From positions 5,971,790 to 6,035,789 of the forward strand of contig NW_022098037.1 in the NCBI RefSeq assembly GCF_002288925.2: a stretch of 64,000 bases of DNA, written 5' to 3'. Position 1 is the first letter of the stretch, and each line of letters opens with the position of its first letter. Positions 11,040-21,769 of the stretch are shown piece by piece. Under the pieces are notes generated by a model. That model did no database searches and had not been told where the DNA came from. It saw nothing but the letters and a program-made list of their open reading frames with translations. Made by a program: the position numbers and the translations under genes. This DNA is from Delphinapterus leucas. Its lineage: Eukaryota; Chordata; Mammalia; Artiodactyla; Monodontidae.

Positions 11040-11740
11040 AGTTCACAGGGCCTAGAAAAGTCAAGGAAGACTTCATCAACGGAAAGGGATTGGAGCTGGA
11101 TCGGTGGGGGGGGAGGGCACAGCTTGAGCAAAGATGTGACGCTGGGAATGCACAGGGTGCAGCCTAAGCATCAGGCCAGATGTGTGAAGAAAGTGGGAAA
11201 TAAAGTCTTGATAAGTCGAGGGAATTCCCTGGTGGTCCAGTTGTGAAGACTCTGACCTTCCACGGCAGGGGCCACGGGTTCGATCCCTGGTCGGGGAACT
11301 AAGATCCTGCATGCTGTGCTGTGCGGGCAAAAAAAAAAAGTTTTGATAAGTTGAGCGAGGTCAGATCATGGGGGTCTTCAAGGGAGTTTGGTGTTTGAAC
11401 GATGAGAAAAGGGAGCCAATATGAATGCTTGAGCAATGAATTAATGATGAAAGGGGTGTTTGAAGGTCATCAATTCTAATATGTTGGATTGCACAGAGAC
11501 TGCAGGATAGGAAGGGCAGTTAGGAGATTGAGATCCTGAAGTGTACGAGAGGGATTGAGGTCTGGACAAGGATATTGTCATGGGACCAAGGAGCAAGGGG
11601 TGAGTTGTTTGGGCAGTGAGAACTGAAAAGGACGTAGTTGGATATAATAGATGAAGGAGAAGGGAGATTAAAGTAGGTTCCAAATCCAGCCTTAAGGAAT
11701 AGAGGACAGAACTGCACCAATGAGGTACCTGGGGAAATAA
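11040..11740 (-). mobile_element. L2 LINE fragment, antisense, split by a SINE
   Basis: Antisense L2 texture: 'gtcaaggaagacttcatc' and 'gaggtcagatcatgggggtc', then a long purine-rich stretch corresponding to the L2 reverse transcriptase C-terminus read backwards. A short SINE sits inside at 11221-11336. Confidence 0.65.
11202..11355 (+). mobile_element. Mini CHR-type tRNA SINE with 19-bp target duplication
   Basis: About 116 bp in sense: head 'gaattccctggtggtccag', a pol III B-box-like 'gggttcgatccc', 'ggggaactaagatcctgc', then a pure A-tail. Flanked by 19-bp duplications at 11202-11220 and 11337-11355 with two differences. This is the shortest SINE form in the window and lacks the internal part of the other copies. 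Confidence 0.92.
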
Positions 11741-12355
11741 ACCTATTTCATTATTAGTTATAAGCTTATTTTTGATAATTGATTTTCTTAAGAATTATAT
11801 AGTATGTTTTACTGATGCCAAAATGCACATCTTTATCTCTCTGGGGTCAGGATACATCTTATACTTGCTGTTGGCTGGACCATAGTTGTGATATCACTGA
11901 CCTTAAAAGTGGATTTGTACCAGCACTTGCAGAATGGGTGTCAGTGGCTCAGAAAAAATTCTCAAACAACATGGGATCCCTCTCAGTGACACACAGGATG
12001 ATTTTTGTGTAGAAAGCCCAGATATTGGAAACACCTAGTCAAAATTGATTTGGAGATTCAAACTCTGCAAATGAAGTAAGTTTAGGGACGCCTTAATCAA
12101 TTTCTTTTTAATGTATGTACAAGAATGATATATGATTTAAAAAATCAGTCTAAGTTTAAAAAAGCCTTTCAATAAAGATAAAATAAAAACTATAAGTGAT
12201 AAGAAAGCATATTTCAGAGTTTAGTTGGCAGCTTGTTTTATTTATTTTTTCATTCTCAGTCCGTATAATGGGCTTTTCACAATCAGTGACATCTTCTATT
12301 CAGTGAAATAAGGTAAAATACCCAGAACCCACTGCTTGTTTGAAATTTGTTTACT
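11741..12355. other. No recognisable feature
   Basis: AT-rich unique-looking DNA; the 65-codon frame at 11815-12012 matches nothing I recognise. Confidence 0.4.
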
Positions 12356-12361
12356 TGAGAG

Positions 12362-12823
12362 TTGAGACACATGAGTGTCAACGACAAACTGGCACTTGCC
12401 AGCTCCCTCTACAAGGATTCGATCATGTGCGACTGCTTTCAACACCCCCTGAAAGGAGCTCAGGGTGGAGAGCAGAAATGAGGCCCTCTGTGCTCTGGGA
12501 AAAACTGGCAGAACAGGTCTTCAGAGAGCTATTTTCAGGAACCGATTTTATGAGCCCAATTCTTGTATCTCCTCATATCTAGAAAAGCACTAAAATCCTT
12601 CATGGTGACGTCTGCTCCTCATGACTAGAAGAAACCTTCTGCAAAAAATACGTGCTTGATTGCATGCACTCCCCTTCACGAAAATCACACATAACTGGCC
12701 TTCCGCCCAGCTCTTTGGAGCAGTTTCTCAGAGCTCTCTCTCTCCCAGGCTATAGTCCTCATTTTGCCCCCAATAAAACTTAACTCGCAACTATCACGTT
12801 GTACTTTTTTTCTTCAGTCGACA
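12362..12823 (+). mobile_element. Solo LTR of a class I (ERV1-like) endogenous retrovirus
   Basis: About 460 bp bounded by TG (12363) and CA (12822-12823). The right half has a typical R-U5 layout: 'ctctcccaggctatagtcc', a polyadenylation signal AATAAA at 12772-12777, a T-run and 'cttcagtcgaca' at the end. No internal retroviral sequence follows on either side, so it is a solo LTR left by recombination. The left edge and target duplication are uncertain. The 80-codon frame at 12340-12582 lies in it and is not a gene. Confidence 0.7.
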
Positions 12824-13380
12824 TGAGGGTTTTAAAGACTTTTTCAGGCACGACTTTGTTTCACTTGTGTAGGCTGAGTGGACTTGGGTGCTGCCCACTG
12901 GTTGATTTACGGTGGCAAAAAAGCAAGGATTCTGTGCCAGCGGGCTTAGAGTCCGTGAAAACTAATAAATTGTTGTAACATGTGCCCTAGTCTAAAATGT
13001 GTATTTGCCTTCTCTGAAGTCTGAGCAGTAACGCCTTGCGCATACCTGCACCGTTCTTCACATGGACGTGGATCCCGTAGTGCTTTTACGTAGCACTTTT
13101 GGTTATTTTCAATTTTCCTAATCAGGTGTTGGTCTCTCTCCCTCTCCTCCCACCTCCTGTGTATGTGTGAGTGGTTTGCTCAGTGAAATTTTTGACGTGC
13201 AAAAGAAGTCTTCAAACTAAAATAAAAACGGAACCACTGGCCTAGAGAACATCAGTTACCCAATCCTTCCTGTTCTCGAGGAAGAATGACTTCAGCAACA
13301 TTGATAATCTGTGCCTTGCAGCCCCGTTTGGACCTTCTCAGTTGGAAACAGCTTGTGTGGGCTGGGTTGGTTCAGGAAAG
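12824..13380. other. No recognisable feature
   Basis: Unique-looking DNA between the LTR and the next MIR. Confidence 0.45.
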
Positions 13381-13384
13381 GCAG

Positions 13385-13525
13385 CATGATGCCATTTACA
13401 GTTGGGGAACTGAGACCCGGGGAGGGGAGATGGCTTGTTCAGGCCATACTGGTTACTACTAGCAGCGTTAGCGCAGAGAGGGACCTGGGTCGGGTGACTC
13501 CTTGTTCAGTGCTCTCTTTCTCCTT
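13385..13525 (-). mobile_element. MIR SINE fragment
   Basis: Antisense MIR: 'gatgccatttacagttgg', 'aactgagacccggggagg' and a weak 'agagggacctgggtcggg' tRNA-side block. Confidence 0.6.
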
Positions 13526-14310
13526 CTCTTCTTCCTATTGAGTTGTCCCAGAGGTTAGATTTAGGAGCAAAATAAAACTATATCCCTTTTTCTGAGTCGC
13601 GGCATTCTCCCACACCACGCCCAATAGGTGGATGCAGCTCTCATGAGCTGTCACTTCATTTCCAGGCCAAGCACGTCCCTTTTCCAGACTGGGGCAGTGT
13701 AGGGACTCCCTCAAAGGTCCCTGAAGTGACAGAGGTAAGGACATTTACAGGGGTAACAGATCAGCTTTACTCACCTGTGAATTGGCCAAGGGGCCATATT
13801 GGGTCATACTGGGTCATTATCGCTTGCATTTCTCTGGTCAGCCTCCTCTAAATATACCGTGAAAACACCTTCACGACTGCCAGCTCATATTATTTTTGAG
13901 TTGAGTCTCCAGGCCTTGCCAGAATCTTCTAGATATGCATAGAACATTGGTTGACAAAGCCCAATGAAATGGCCATCTCCATTTGCGTAGGCCCTGGCTC
14001 TTAGTAGGAAGTGAGCAATGGACACTTCCTCTTTTAAAAAATAAAAATGGCTGAGTTTTACAACATATCTACTGGATTAGAAATTTGGAGAGAGCAACCC
14101 AAAGATGGATATCATGAAGGTAAATAAGCTTGAGGGATTCTAATATATCCATGAGATATTACTGTCATGCTAGGCCTAAAACGACATTACAAAAAAATCC
14201 TACCACCTAACTTTATTGGTTCATACTAATCTTATAATTTGGTACTATCATGACATTTTCATAAAACCTATTGCTGAGCTAGGTCTGTGTAGTCATGTAC
14301 ATGTTCAATT
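13526..14310. other. No recognisable feature
   Basis: About 800 bp without gene or named repeat. Confidence 0.45.
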
Positions 14311-14314
14311 ACTC

Positions 14315-14700
14315 ATTTATTTGTTTAACTAGCACTCATTGAGTGCCGGGTATGTGCTAGGTACAGTGGATGAGACAGTGAATGAGATAAATACATGTTC
14401 CCATGGAGCTTATATTCTAATGAGGCAGACAACAAACAAGTGAGCAGAAGCATCTCTTAGGAAGTGGTAGATTCTATGAAGAAAGATGAAGCTGGGTAAA
14501 AAGATAGAGAATAATGGACAGGGGGGTTGCAAGCTATACACATAGAATGGTCAGAGGAGGCTGGGGAGGTAACAGGAGAGTCCTGAATAAGGTGGGAGAG
14601 CAAACCATAGTAAGATACAGGGTGAAAGGTGGTCCAGGCAGAGAGAACAGCAAGTGCAAAGACCTTGAGGCAAGAAAGAACTTGAACTGTTACATTTTAT
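14315..14700 (-). mobile_element. L2 LINE fragment, antisense 3' end
   Basis: Very clear: 'gagtgccgggtatgtgctag', 'catggagcttatattctaa', 'gaggcagacaacaaacaag', then 'gtccaggcagagagaacag' and 'gcaaagaccttgaggcaag'. Confidence 0.88.
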
Positions 14701-15446
14701 GTTGGTTTAAAACCATTGTTTGATTCTGTAAGACAGTTGGGCTAGTCGGTGAGAAACAGGATATAATTAGAGCCCAAAGGTTGAAATTGATTGAAACAGT
14801 TTAGAGGTTTCTCATTATCCTTTTCTTAGCTTAGCATTAAGTACTCCTTAAGGATATTTAGTCTGCCTTTTCTATTTGCTCCTTGTGGAAAACAATAATT
14901 AGAGGTTGGATGGTTGTGCATCTTCTATGACATTTTTTGGTGTGTTTTAAGAAAGGTACGTTGCTTCCTTGTGGGTGTCTAGAATCCTCCTGCTAGCTGA
15001 GTCAGCCAGATTGATGGACCCAACATTGGTATTTTTCACAGCCAAATATCCTGTATAGCTTCTGACAGATGCCAATGCTGTGCTGTCCACCCGCCACCCA
15101 AAGCCAAGGACATAATATTCTTTACTCACTTTCTGGCTCTGAATATCTTTTTTGTTTTTGTTTCTGCAGCCTCACCTTTTTGTCATCTTTGGCATTTTCA
15201 CAGGTTCCAGCTCATTCCTGGCTTTAGTTAAACTTCTGACATTCTTCTTATAGGTCAGTGTTACTCATCTATTTCATTCTTTGCTACTTGTTTCCTCCCT
15301 TACATCTTCTATGTGTTTGTTTTGCTATCTGAGCCCCTCAGAGAGTTCCCTAGGCAGCCACACTATTTTCTCGAGACGCTTGCTCTTTTGCCTCCTCTTC
15401 AGAGCTGTGCGTGTACGTGTGTGTGTCCTGAAATGCCATTCTTTAG
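14701..15446. other. No recognisable feature
   Basis: Unique-looking DNA. The 60-codon minus-strand frame at 14947-15129 is open but matches no family I know. The CT-rich 15130-15440 region shows no repeat I can name. Confidence 0.45.
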
Positions 15447-15450
15447 AGTC

Positions 15451-15667
15451 TCTGGTTTCTTTTTTTTTTTTTTTTTTTTTGCGGTACACGGGCCTCTCAC
15501 TGTTGTGGCCTCTCCCGTTGCGGAGCGCAGGCTCAGCGGCCATGGCTCACGGGCCCAGCCGCTCCGTGGCATGTGGGATCTTCCCGGACCGGGGCACGAA
15601 CCTGTGTCCCCTGCATCGGCAGGCGGACTCTCAACCACTGCACCACCAGGGAAGCCCTCTGGTTTCT
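15451..15667 (-). mobile_element. Short-form CHR-type SINE
   Basis: Minus-strand ~200-bp CHR SINE at 15460-15657. The T-run at 15460-15480 is the A-tail, followed by 'gcggtacacgggcctctcac', and the reversed head is at 15642-15657. A 10-bp duplication 'tctggtttct' flanks it at 15451-15460 and 15658-15667. It lacks about 15 bp of the usual 'tccggacgcgcaggctc' block. Frames of 96-177 codons across it are SINE shadows. Confidence 0.95.
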
Positions 15668-15902
15668 TGTGAGGTAGGTAGGTTCCCATTTAAAACTTGT
15701 GAGCATAACATCATACGTGTTTTACTTCTAAGTTTAATGAACGCTTTTATTAAAATTCTAAGTTCGTGTTGTAACCTGGCTTTTCTCTTCTTTCATGGAC
15801 AGAGTTCAAGATGACACAGTTTCTCTTCCCCACAGTCTGGCACGCCAGCATCACCAGCCAGTGGTTCCTTGTTGTTAGAATTATGATAGAGGAACTGCGC
15901 TA
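15668..15902. other. No recognisable feature
   Basis: Short unique stretch between a SINE and a MIR. Confidence 0.45.
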
Positions 15903-16085
15903 GTATGGTGATTAAGAGCGTGGGCAAATTCAGGTTCAAAGTCAACTCCATCATTTACTCTCTGGGTGACGAAGCAAATCGTGGGGAAGACTGAACGAAT
16001 GCACTTCAGGTGCTTAGGACGCTGTTCGGTGTCTGTTATTGACTGTTAGTGGCCACCACCATCTTCACTATCATTATCATCGTCA
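15903..16085 (+). mobile_element. MIR SINE
   Basis: Sense MIR: 'tatggtgattaagagcgtgg', 'ctctgggtgacgaagcaaa', 'caggtgcttaggacgctg'. Weakens towards a CAT/ATC-rich 3' end. Confidence 0.7.
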
Positions 16086-16750
16086 AAGTCATGATTCTGA
16101 GGGAAGAATTCATTGTCAGGGCAAGTCAAGAATTAACATGTTCTCTGAAGAAGTATCTGGGTTATTGATGCTCCCCATGGCTATAGTGTTGTGACTTGGT
16201 AAAAATGTTTCTCATCTACATAAAGGAAATATCCTTCACACCTGCTGTTCCTGGGAACTTCAATTTCTTTTTATAGAGCAGTTTAATTCTCCCCAACTTC
16301 TGGCCCCAAACTTATATATCCAAACCCTCATCAAGGTGTTCAACAGAATAAAGGGCCTTACTGGTATCAAAAGTACCCCATAGTTTGGAAGGCAGGTTGC
16401 CTAGGACATGGCAAAAGAATTCTGTTTTTGTTAGGAGTGACTGCCATCGCTTCAATATATACAAGATCACCTTTAGCTTGGCAAAATGTTGAATCAGGAG
16501 AAAGGAATGGTTTAATTAGTCATTTTAAAGTTAGTAATTATACCGTGCTGATAGAGTGGCATGGAATAATTAGAGTAGTTGTGGGAGTTTAGACTTCAAT
16601 CTGAAATATGTAATGAGTTGGGAAAATGACTGAAAGGAAAGAATTTGGGGGTATTAGACACGTCTCTGCAGATAGAAGTTAAGCTAAAAATGTACTGCCC
16701 ACTTTATTTCTGTTTCTTAAAGGCAGGACAAGGCACATCAGTAACTATGC
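16086..16750. other. No recognisable feature
   Basis: Unique-looking DNA with no gene or repeat I can name. Confidence 0.45.
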
Positions 16751-16754
16751 TGCA

Positions 16755-17940
16755 TTCATTCATTCAGAAGTTACTTATTGAGTATTTGCTGTTATGACAG
16801 ACATTATTCAGAGCATTAGGGTTACAGAGGTGAAGGAGACAAGCAAAGTGCCTGCCTTCATGGAACTTACTTTCAAAGGAGGAAAAAGATGTTAAAGGAA
16901 TAAATCAAAGACAATTTCAGCTAGTGCTTAAGGGCTATGAAAACAGGATGATGGAATGGGGTAGTGTCAAGAGGCAAGAAGTGAGATACTTAGGAAAGAG
17001 ACAGGAATGATGAGAAGTTGCAGATCTGGGGGCAAGAACTCGGAGGTAAAACTAGATTTTATATTTTTATGCTATTATCGTTTGGGAAGCTATTTATGGA
17101 TTTCAAGCAGAAGAGTAACACACCCTGAACTTCTTTCACAGTGATTCCTCCGTCTCTTTTGAATAATGTGTTGGAAGGGGATTAGGCTGGACGTGAGGAG
17201 GCCGGTTAAAAGTTTTGTCTAGAGAAAGGAGGTTGGTGGTTTGGACTGGAGTTGGGGAAGGTGGAGATGGGGAGAAGGGAATAGACTGAAAATATATTTT
17301 GGGAGCTGAGTTGACAGGACCTGCCAATAGACCAGCTGTGTGGGATGGTAGGAGAGATTAAGGTTGGGGCTTCTTATGCTTAAAAAGCCTATGAGGCATC
17401 CACGTTGAGGTATACATACAGCCGGAGGAATAGTCAAAGAAAGATTTAAATTTGGGAATGTCAGTATATTCATAGTAATACTAAGAGAATGGGGTAAATC
17501 AGCAAGGAAGAGAGAAGAGGGCCCTGGACAAACCTTGGAGAAATCCTGTTTGCTCAGTGGGTAGAGGAAGAGGGAATTGTTTAAAAACATTGAAAGGGGA
17601 CAGCCAGGGAGGAAAGGGGAGAAGCAGGAAAATATTTTATCGCTGAATCTAAGAGGGGAGGTTTCAGAAAGGTAGTTATTCATTATGTCAAATTCTACTG
17701 GAAGATTAAGAAGCTGAGAGCTGAAAAGGCACACCATGTGGGCAAGACGGAAGTCATCGTGCCCTAAGCAAGAGTGGTTTCGGTGGGATTTGGGGGTGGG
17801 AGGAGATGGGAGGGATTAAAGAGTGGACAGAAAGTGGGAAAGCAGATAGAGACAGTGAGTGCACAGAGTTCTCCTAAGAAGCTGTGAAGGGGCTGGAGAG
17901 AGTAGGAGGGGAATGTGAGTTAAGGGAACCTTAGATATTT
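16755..17940 (-). mobile_element. Long antisense L2 LINE fragment
   Basis: About 1.2 kb running from the L2 3' end inward. It begins 'cattcattcattcagaag', then 'cttcatggaacttactttc', 'gctgagttgacaggacctg' and 'gtggtttcggtgggatttgg', the last from well inside the L2 ORF. The order of these blocks matches the L2 consensus, so it is one insertion. The 172-codon minus-strand frame at 17219-17737 is decayed L2 coding DNA. Confidence 0.8.
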
Positions 17941-18560
17941 CTGAGATGACACCTAAATGGGCAGAGGACTGGCTTGCATATAGGAATCACTCTGGGACCT
18001 AACGGGTAGAAATGGCTTGGGGTCAAGGTCTCTGTCTCCTTTTTGGTTTAAGGCATCTCTCTTTCTCCCTCCTTTGTCTCCTGAAAGGGGATGCTGTTTG
18101 AGCATCCATCCATGACTGAAACTAGTCTGTCCCTGCACTTTTCAGTAACATGAGCCAGTAAATTTGCTAACTTTTCTCATGGCCTAGGGTACTTGCTATA
18201 GAATCTTCTAATTGCCTATATGATACATATGTGTATATTTATATGATGTGTGTCTATATGAGCCGATAGATCCTGTAGGATGAAGTTTCAAAGAACTAAA
18301 ATAATTTTTAAAGTATGTTTTATAGGTCACTATAATAGCCATCCAGACTAAAGGAAGGGGCAAAATGAAGATGTATTATATTTTATTATAGCATTCTTAG
18401 ATGGCATATATAGCATTTATCCTATCATTTCGATGTAAGTTAATAGATACTTAGAACTGGAAACCAAGTCAGAGGTCACCCGGTTCAAGTCCTTCATTGA
18501 GAAGAGGATACGATGCCTAAAATGAGTGAATGACCTGTGGAAGCAAAGAACTTAGGACCT
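17941..18560. other. No recognisable feature
   Basis: Unique-looking DNA. The block at 18455-18535 is faintly MIR-like but too weak to call. Confidence 0.4.
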
Positions 18561-18564
18561 GGCT

Positions 18565-18805
18565 TGTAACTTAGAAACCAGATTTTGGGGTCACATAGAC
18601 ATGAGTTCAAATCCTGGCACTACCACTCAGAAGCCCTGAGACTATGAAAGTTATTTAACTATTCTGTGTCTGTATTTGAATATTTAAACTGAAATAGTAA
18701 TAACATTGATCTTACAGTTACTATGAGGCATAGATGAGATTGCAGATTAATTAGCAAGGCATCTGGAACCTAGAAACCCCTTGATAAGTGTTAGCTCTGT
18801 AGAGT
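18565..18805 (+). mobile_element. MIR SINE
   Basis: Sense MIR: 'gagttcaaatcctggcac', 'gaaagttatttaactattctg', 'gcaaggcatctggaacc' and 'cttgataagtgttagctc'. Confidence 0.85.
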
Positions 18806-18934
18806 CCCAAGACCTTGAGTGAATTAATAGTCAAAACACTGAAAAGATGAAGATCTTAATATAGAAAGTTCAAATTTTCCTCCCATCTTCTTCTTGTTAG
18901 TTTTTGGGTGAACCAATAATTTGACTTTACAATT

Positions 18935-19100
18935 GAAATTATTATCCAGGTAATTGTAGATTCACATGATGTTATAAGAAACAATACATAGAGAACCAGG
19001 TGTAGTTCACCCAGTTTCTCTCTGTGGTAACATTTTGAAAAACCACAGTAGCACTCAAAATTTGATGTTATGAATAGAAAACAAACTTATCGACGCTAAT
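18935..19100. mobile_element. Old L1 untranslated-region fragment
   Basis: The block around 'tcacccagtttctctctg' and 'ggtaacattttgaaaaacc' resembles a motif found in old L1M-type elements and in the 28.2-kb region of this window. Strand and exact family uncertain. Confidence 0.4.
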
Positions 19101-19369
19101 GTCCATTAAAATATCAGAAATTATTTAGTACACCTTCCTTCAATTGAAAATAAAAATTATAAAGCTTCCAAATTGTATCTAGACTTTGGAACCAAGAAGT
19201 TCCAAGTTGTACTTCTGTACTCAAACAGAAGTATAGAAAGCATGCATTTTGATTCTCTTCTTTTAAATTATTATTAATTTTACATAATTTGGAGCTAAGG
19301 CAATATCCCAATTTGAGTACCTGATGGAAGCATTAAACTAATGGATCTAGTGCAGCAGACTCTTGACTT

Positions 19370-19500
19370 CACTCCGACCTGGTGACCTTGGCCAAGGCCC
19401 TTAACTTCTATATTCTAGAGCTAATTGTAAACTAGGACAGAAGTACCCGTCTCTGCCTAATTCATGGGAGTATTCTGGATGAAGTAGATACTGTGTGTAT
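19370..19500 (+). mobile_element. MIR SINE fragment
   Basis: 'cctggtgaccttggccaagg' then 'cttaacttctatattctag' is the MIR core in sense; flanks eroded. Confidence 0.6.
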
Positions 19501-19529
19501 CTATTCTGTGCGTATCTCCCTGGCTTCCT

Positions 19530-20015
19530 TTCTTGATACTCTCTTTTTGCTTTCTTTACTTGACTATTAGAATTTTCTCTGTTCCTCGAGTATACCATGT
19601 TCTATCTCATTTTTGTACATTTTCTCATGCTGTTCCCTCTACCTGGACTGTAACCTCATGCTGTTCCTGCCCTGCCTCTCTACCTATACACACATACTTA
19701 TATTCCATACTTCCCTCTCTCCATCTCCAACTCCTACTTATTTCCCAGCTCACACCTTTAGCAAAGTCCATAGGGGAAGCTCTCCATGAGCCCCAGGCTT
19801 GATTAGGTCCCCACATTATATGTTCCCTTAGCATCCTGTGCCTCCACTTCATGGCATTTACCCCAAGGCCTTGCTGTGCTTTGTCTGGTATCTGTTTTGA
19901 CCAGTTCCTAAAGTGAAGGCAGGAAGAGTATTGTCTTTATCACCATTTTATCATACCTATCACAGTGCCTGGGGGTGCTCAATAAACCCCCATGGAATGA
20001 ATGAATGAATACATT
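19530..20015 (+). mobile_element. L2 LINE 3' end
   Basis: Sense L2: 'tgctgttccctctacctgg', 'cccagctcacacctttagc', 'cacagtgcctgggggtgctc' and 'aatgaatgaatgaat' at the very end. Nearly complete 3' end of about 480 bp. Confidence 0.88.
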
Positions 20016-20815
20016 TAAGAAACATACGCGTAACTTTTTAGAAGGAAACACTCTGCAGGTCAGGTGGAATTGTGGGTGGTATTTCTATTTAGTATGTGAC
20101 TCATGTAGATTTAAGACCGGGAAGTGTTTAAAAATATCTTTGTGGGATGGTTTTGTTTCCCTTATTTTTTTCCCTTTTGTTTTTAATGTCAGATTTGCTG
20201 TGTAATTATGTCTTGTAAAATACCTCAAAGTGTGGCCAAGCTGAGTTTTAAAAAGGAAGATGCCCAAAATAGAACTGAGTATTTACTTTGATGCATTTAA
20301 ACAGCTGTGAATGTGAAGCTCTTGCCACTCCTCAGGAAAGCATGATGTTGTCCTGGTACAGGAGCGAGTTGCTGCTTCTCATTTTGCCTCAGATGATGAA
20401 AAAAACCCACCATTTTTTCACGGTTTTTTCCAGGCCAGTTGGGGTTGTATGTACTACATGCATCTGAATGCCCAGTGTGAGGCTGTAACTCTTAACCATG
20501 TGGCTGAGATAAAATAATGTTCAAGTGTGCTCTCTGCTTTGACGTCTTATGCTGACTTAAAACAAAATCAAAGTAAGAAGAAATTTTTGTATTTATATCA
20601 GCTGAACTCTTACTTGTTTTTTCCCCTTGTAGGATGCGACTTGTAAATATTCCCCTTTGAGGGACTGGCCTTGATTTATCCCATTGCTTCTGTTTTCTAT
20701 TTTCTCTTTCTGGGGTGTTGAGAACAGCCCAGGGAAGCCAGCTTTCTGCTTCCTCAACACTTCCTTTGGGTGGGGAGGAGCCCGGGAGACCTACTCTCTT
20801 TGTCTCTTTCTCAGT
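20016..20815. other. No recognisable feature
   Basis: About 800 bp of unique-looking DNA; no coding signal. Confidence 0.45.
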
Positions 20816-20816
20816 C

Positions 20817-21064
20817 ACCAGCAGGGTTTTTTTGTTTTTGTTTTTGTTTGTTTGTTTTTTTGCAGTACGCGGGCCTCTCACTGTTGTGACCTCTCCCGTT
20901 GCGGAGCACAGGCTCCGGACGCGCAGGCTCAGTGGCCATGGCTCACGGGCCCAGCCGCTCCGCGGCATGTGGGATCTTCCCGGACCGGGTCACGAACCCA
21001 CGTCCCCTGCATCGGCAGGCGGACTCCCAACCACAGCACCACCAGGGAAGCCCACCAGCAGGGT
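20817..21064 (-). mobile_element. Short-form CHR-type SINE with 11-bp target duplication
   Basis: Minus-strand SINE at 20828-21053. The A-tail has become a (TTTG)n-like run. The body is close to the other short copies. An exact duplication 'accagcagggt' lies at 20817-20827 and 21054-21064. Frames of 118-215 codons here are SINE artefacts. Confidence 0.95.
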
Positions 21065-21097
21065 ATTTTGAATCATTGTGTCAGGAGATCTAGATAC

Positions 21098-21274
21098 CAG
21101 TGGTTCCCATACTTGGATTGCCATCAGAATCACCAGGCAAACTTGGAAAAAACAAAAAACAAAAAAATTCCGGGGCCCCATGCTCCAAAATTCTCATTCA
21201 GTATGTCTGGAGTGGGACCTGAAAATCAAGCTCTGTTGGTGATACTGATACACAACCACATTTGGAAACTACTG
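21098..21274 (-). mobile_element. MER5A-like hAT DNA transposon
   Basis: Begins 'cagtggttcccatacttgg' and ends 'ggaaactactg', inverted ends typical of MER5A. The interior holds 'tcagaatcaccaggcaaac' and 'cattcagtatgtctggagtg'. It is a non-autonomous element with no transposase. Orientation is by recollection of the consensus. Confidence 0.85.
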
Positions 21275-21344
21275 TTTGGAAATCCCCAATACTCACTTCT
21301 CATTATTTGTCCTGCACATAGTGGGTCCTAAATAGATAGTTGTG

Positions 21345-21500
21345 GACTTGAAGGAGTTGTCTATTTACTTCTCTGTCTTCCCTACAGTACTGTGAGCTCC
21401 TTAAAATAAGACCTGTGTCTTTTCCACCTTGTAGCCCCAGTGCACTAGTTGGCACATAGAGCATGCTCAACTAGTAATAGTTAAATGAATGATTGTATGA
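21345..21500 (+). mobile_element. L2 LINE 3' end
   Basis: Sense: 'ctgtgagctccttaaaat', 'tagccccagtgcactagttgg', 'catagagcatgctcaactag' and 'taaatgaatgattg', the L2 terminus. Confidence 0.8.
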
Positions 21501-21704
21501 ATTAACTGATAATGAAAATAAAAGAATCCTGTCCTTTGGGTAGAAGGATATGGTGCTAGTTGCCATTGTTCTGAGTTGGAGAATATTCGCCTATTACAGT
21601 AGACACATATTTTAGAATAAACAAAGAACTTGGGTTAGCAGTAATTGTTATCATGAATATTAGATAGGGCAACAGAGAAACATACAGGTGAATTGTCCTG
21701 TATG

Positions 21705-21765
21705 TATTGGGTTGGCCAAAAGGTTCGTTTGGGTTTCCCGAACAAACCTTTTGGCCAACCGAATA
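21705..21765. mobile_element. 57-bp mariner mini-element (palindrome)
   Basis: Two inverted ends of a Tc1/mariner element lie almost back to back at 21707-21763, left arm 'ttgggttggccaaaagg' and right arm 'ccttttggccaaccgaa'. They are bounded by TA duplications at 21705-21706 and 21764-21765. The arms pair over about 27 bp with few mismatches. The ends look like the bovine-type mariner. There is no transposase. Its transcript would fold into a tight hairpin. Confidence 0.9.
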
Positions 21766-21769
21766 TTTT

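Noticed and set aside
14947..15129. 60-codon minus-strand frame outside known repeats
   Set aside because: Open and repeat-free, but too short, without splice-site support that I trust and matching no protein I recognise. Worth a BLASTp only if other exons are found.
15281..15814. 177-codon open frame on the plus strand
   Set aside because: It runs through a minus-strand SINE and its poly-T. The same peptide text recurs at every SINE in the window. No coding character outside it.
17219..17737. 172-codon minus-strand open frame
   Set aside because: It lies within antisense L2 and reflects the low stop-codon content of L2 coding DNA, with no intact L2 domain.
20684..21331. 215-codon open frame, longest in the window
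   Set aside because: It spans a SINE and a MER5A-like transposon. The amino acids are those of SINE-derived frames elsewhere in the window.
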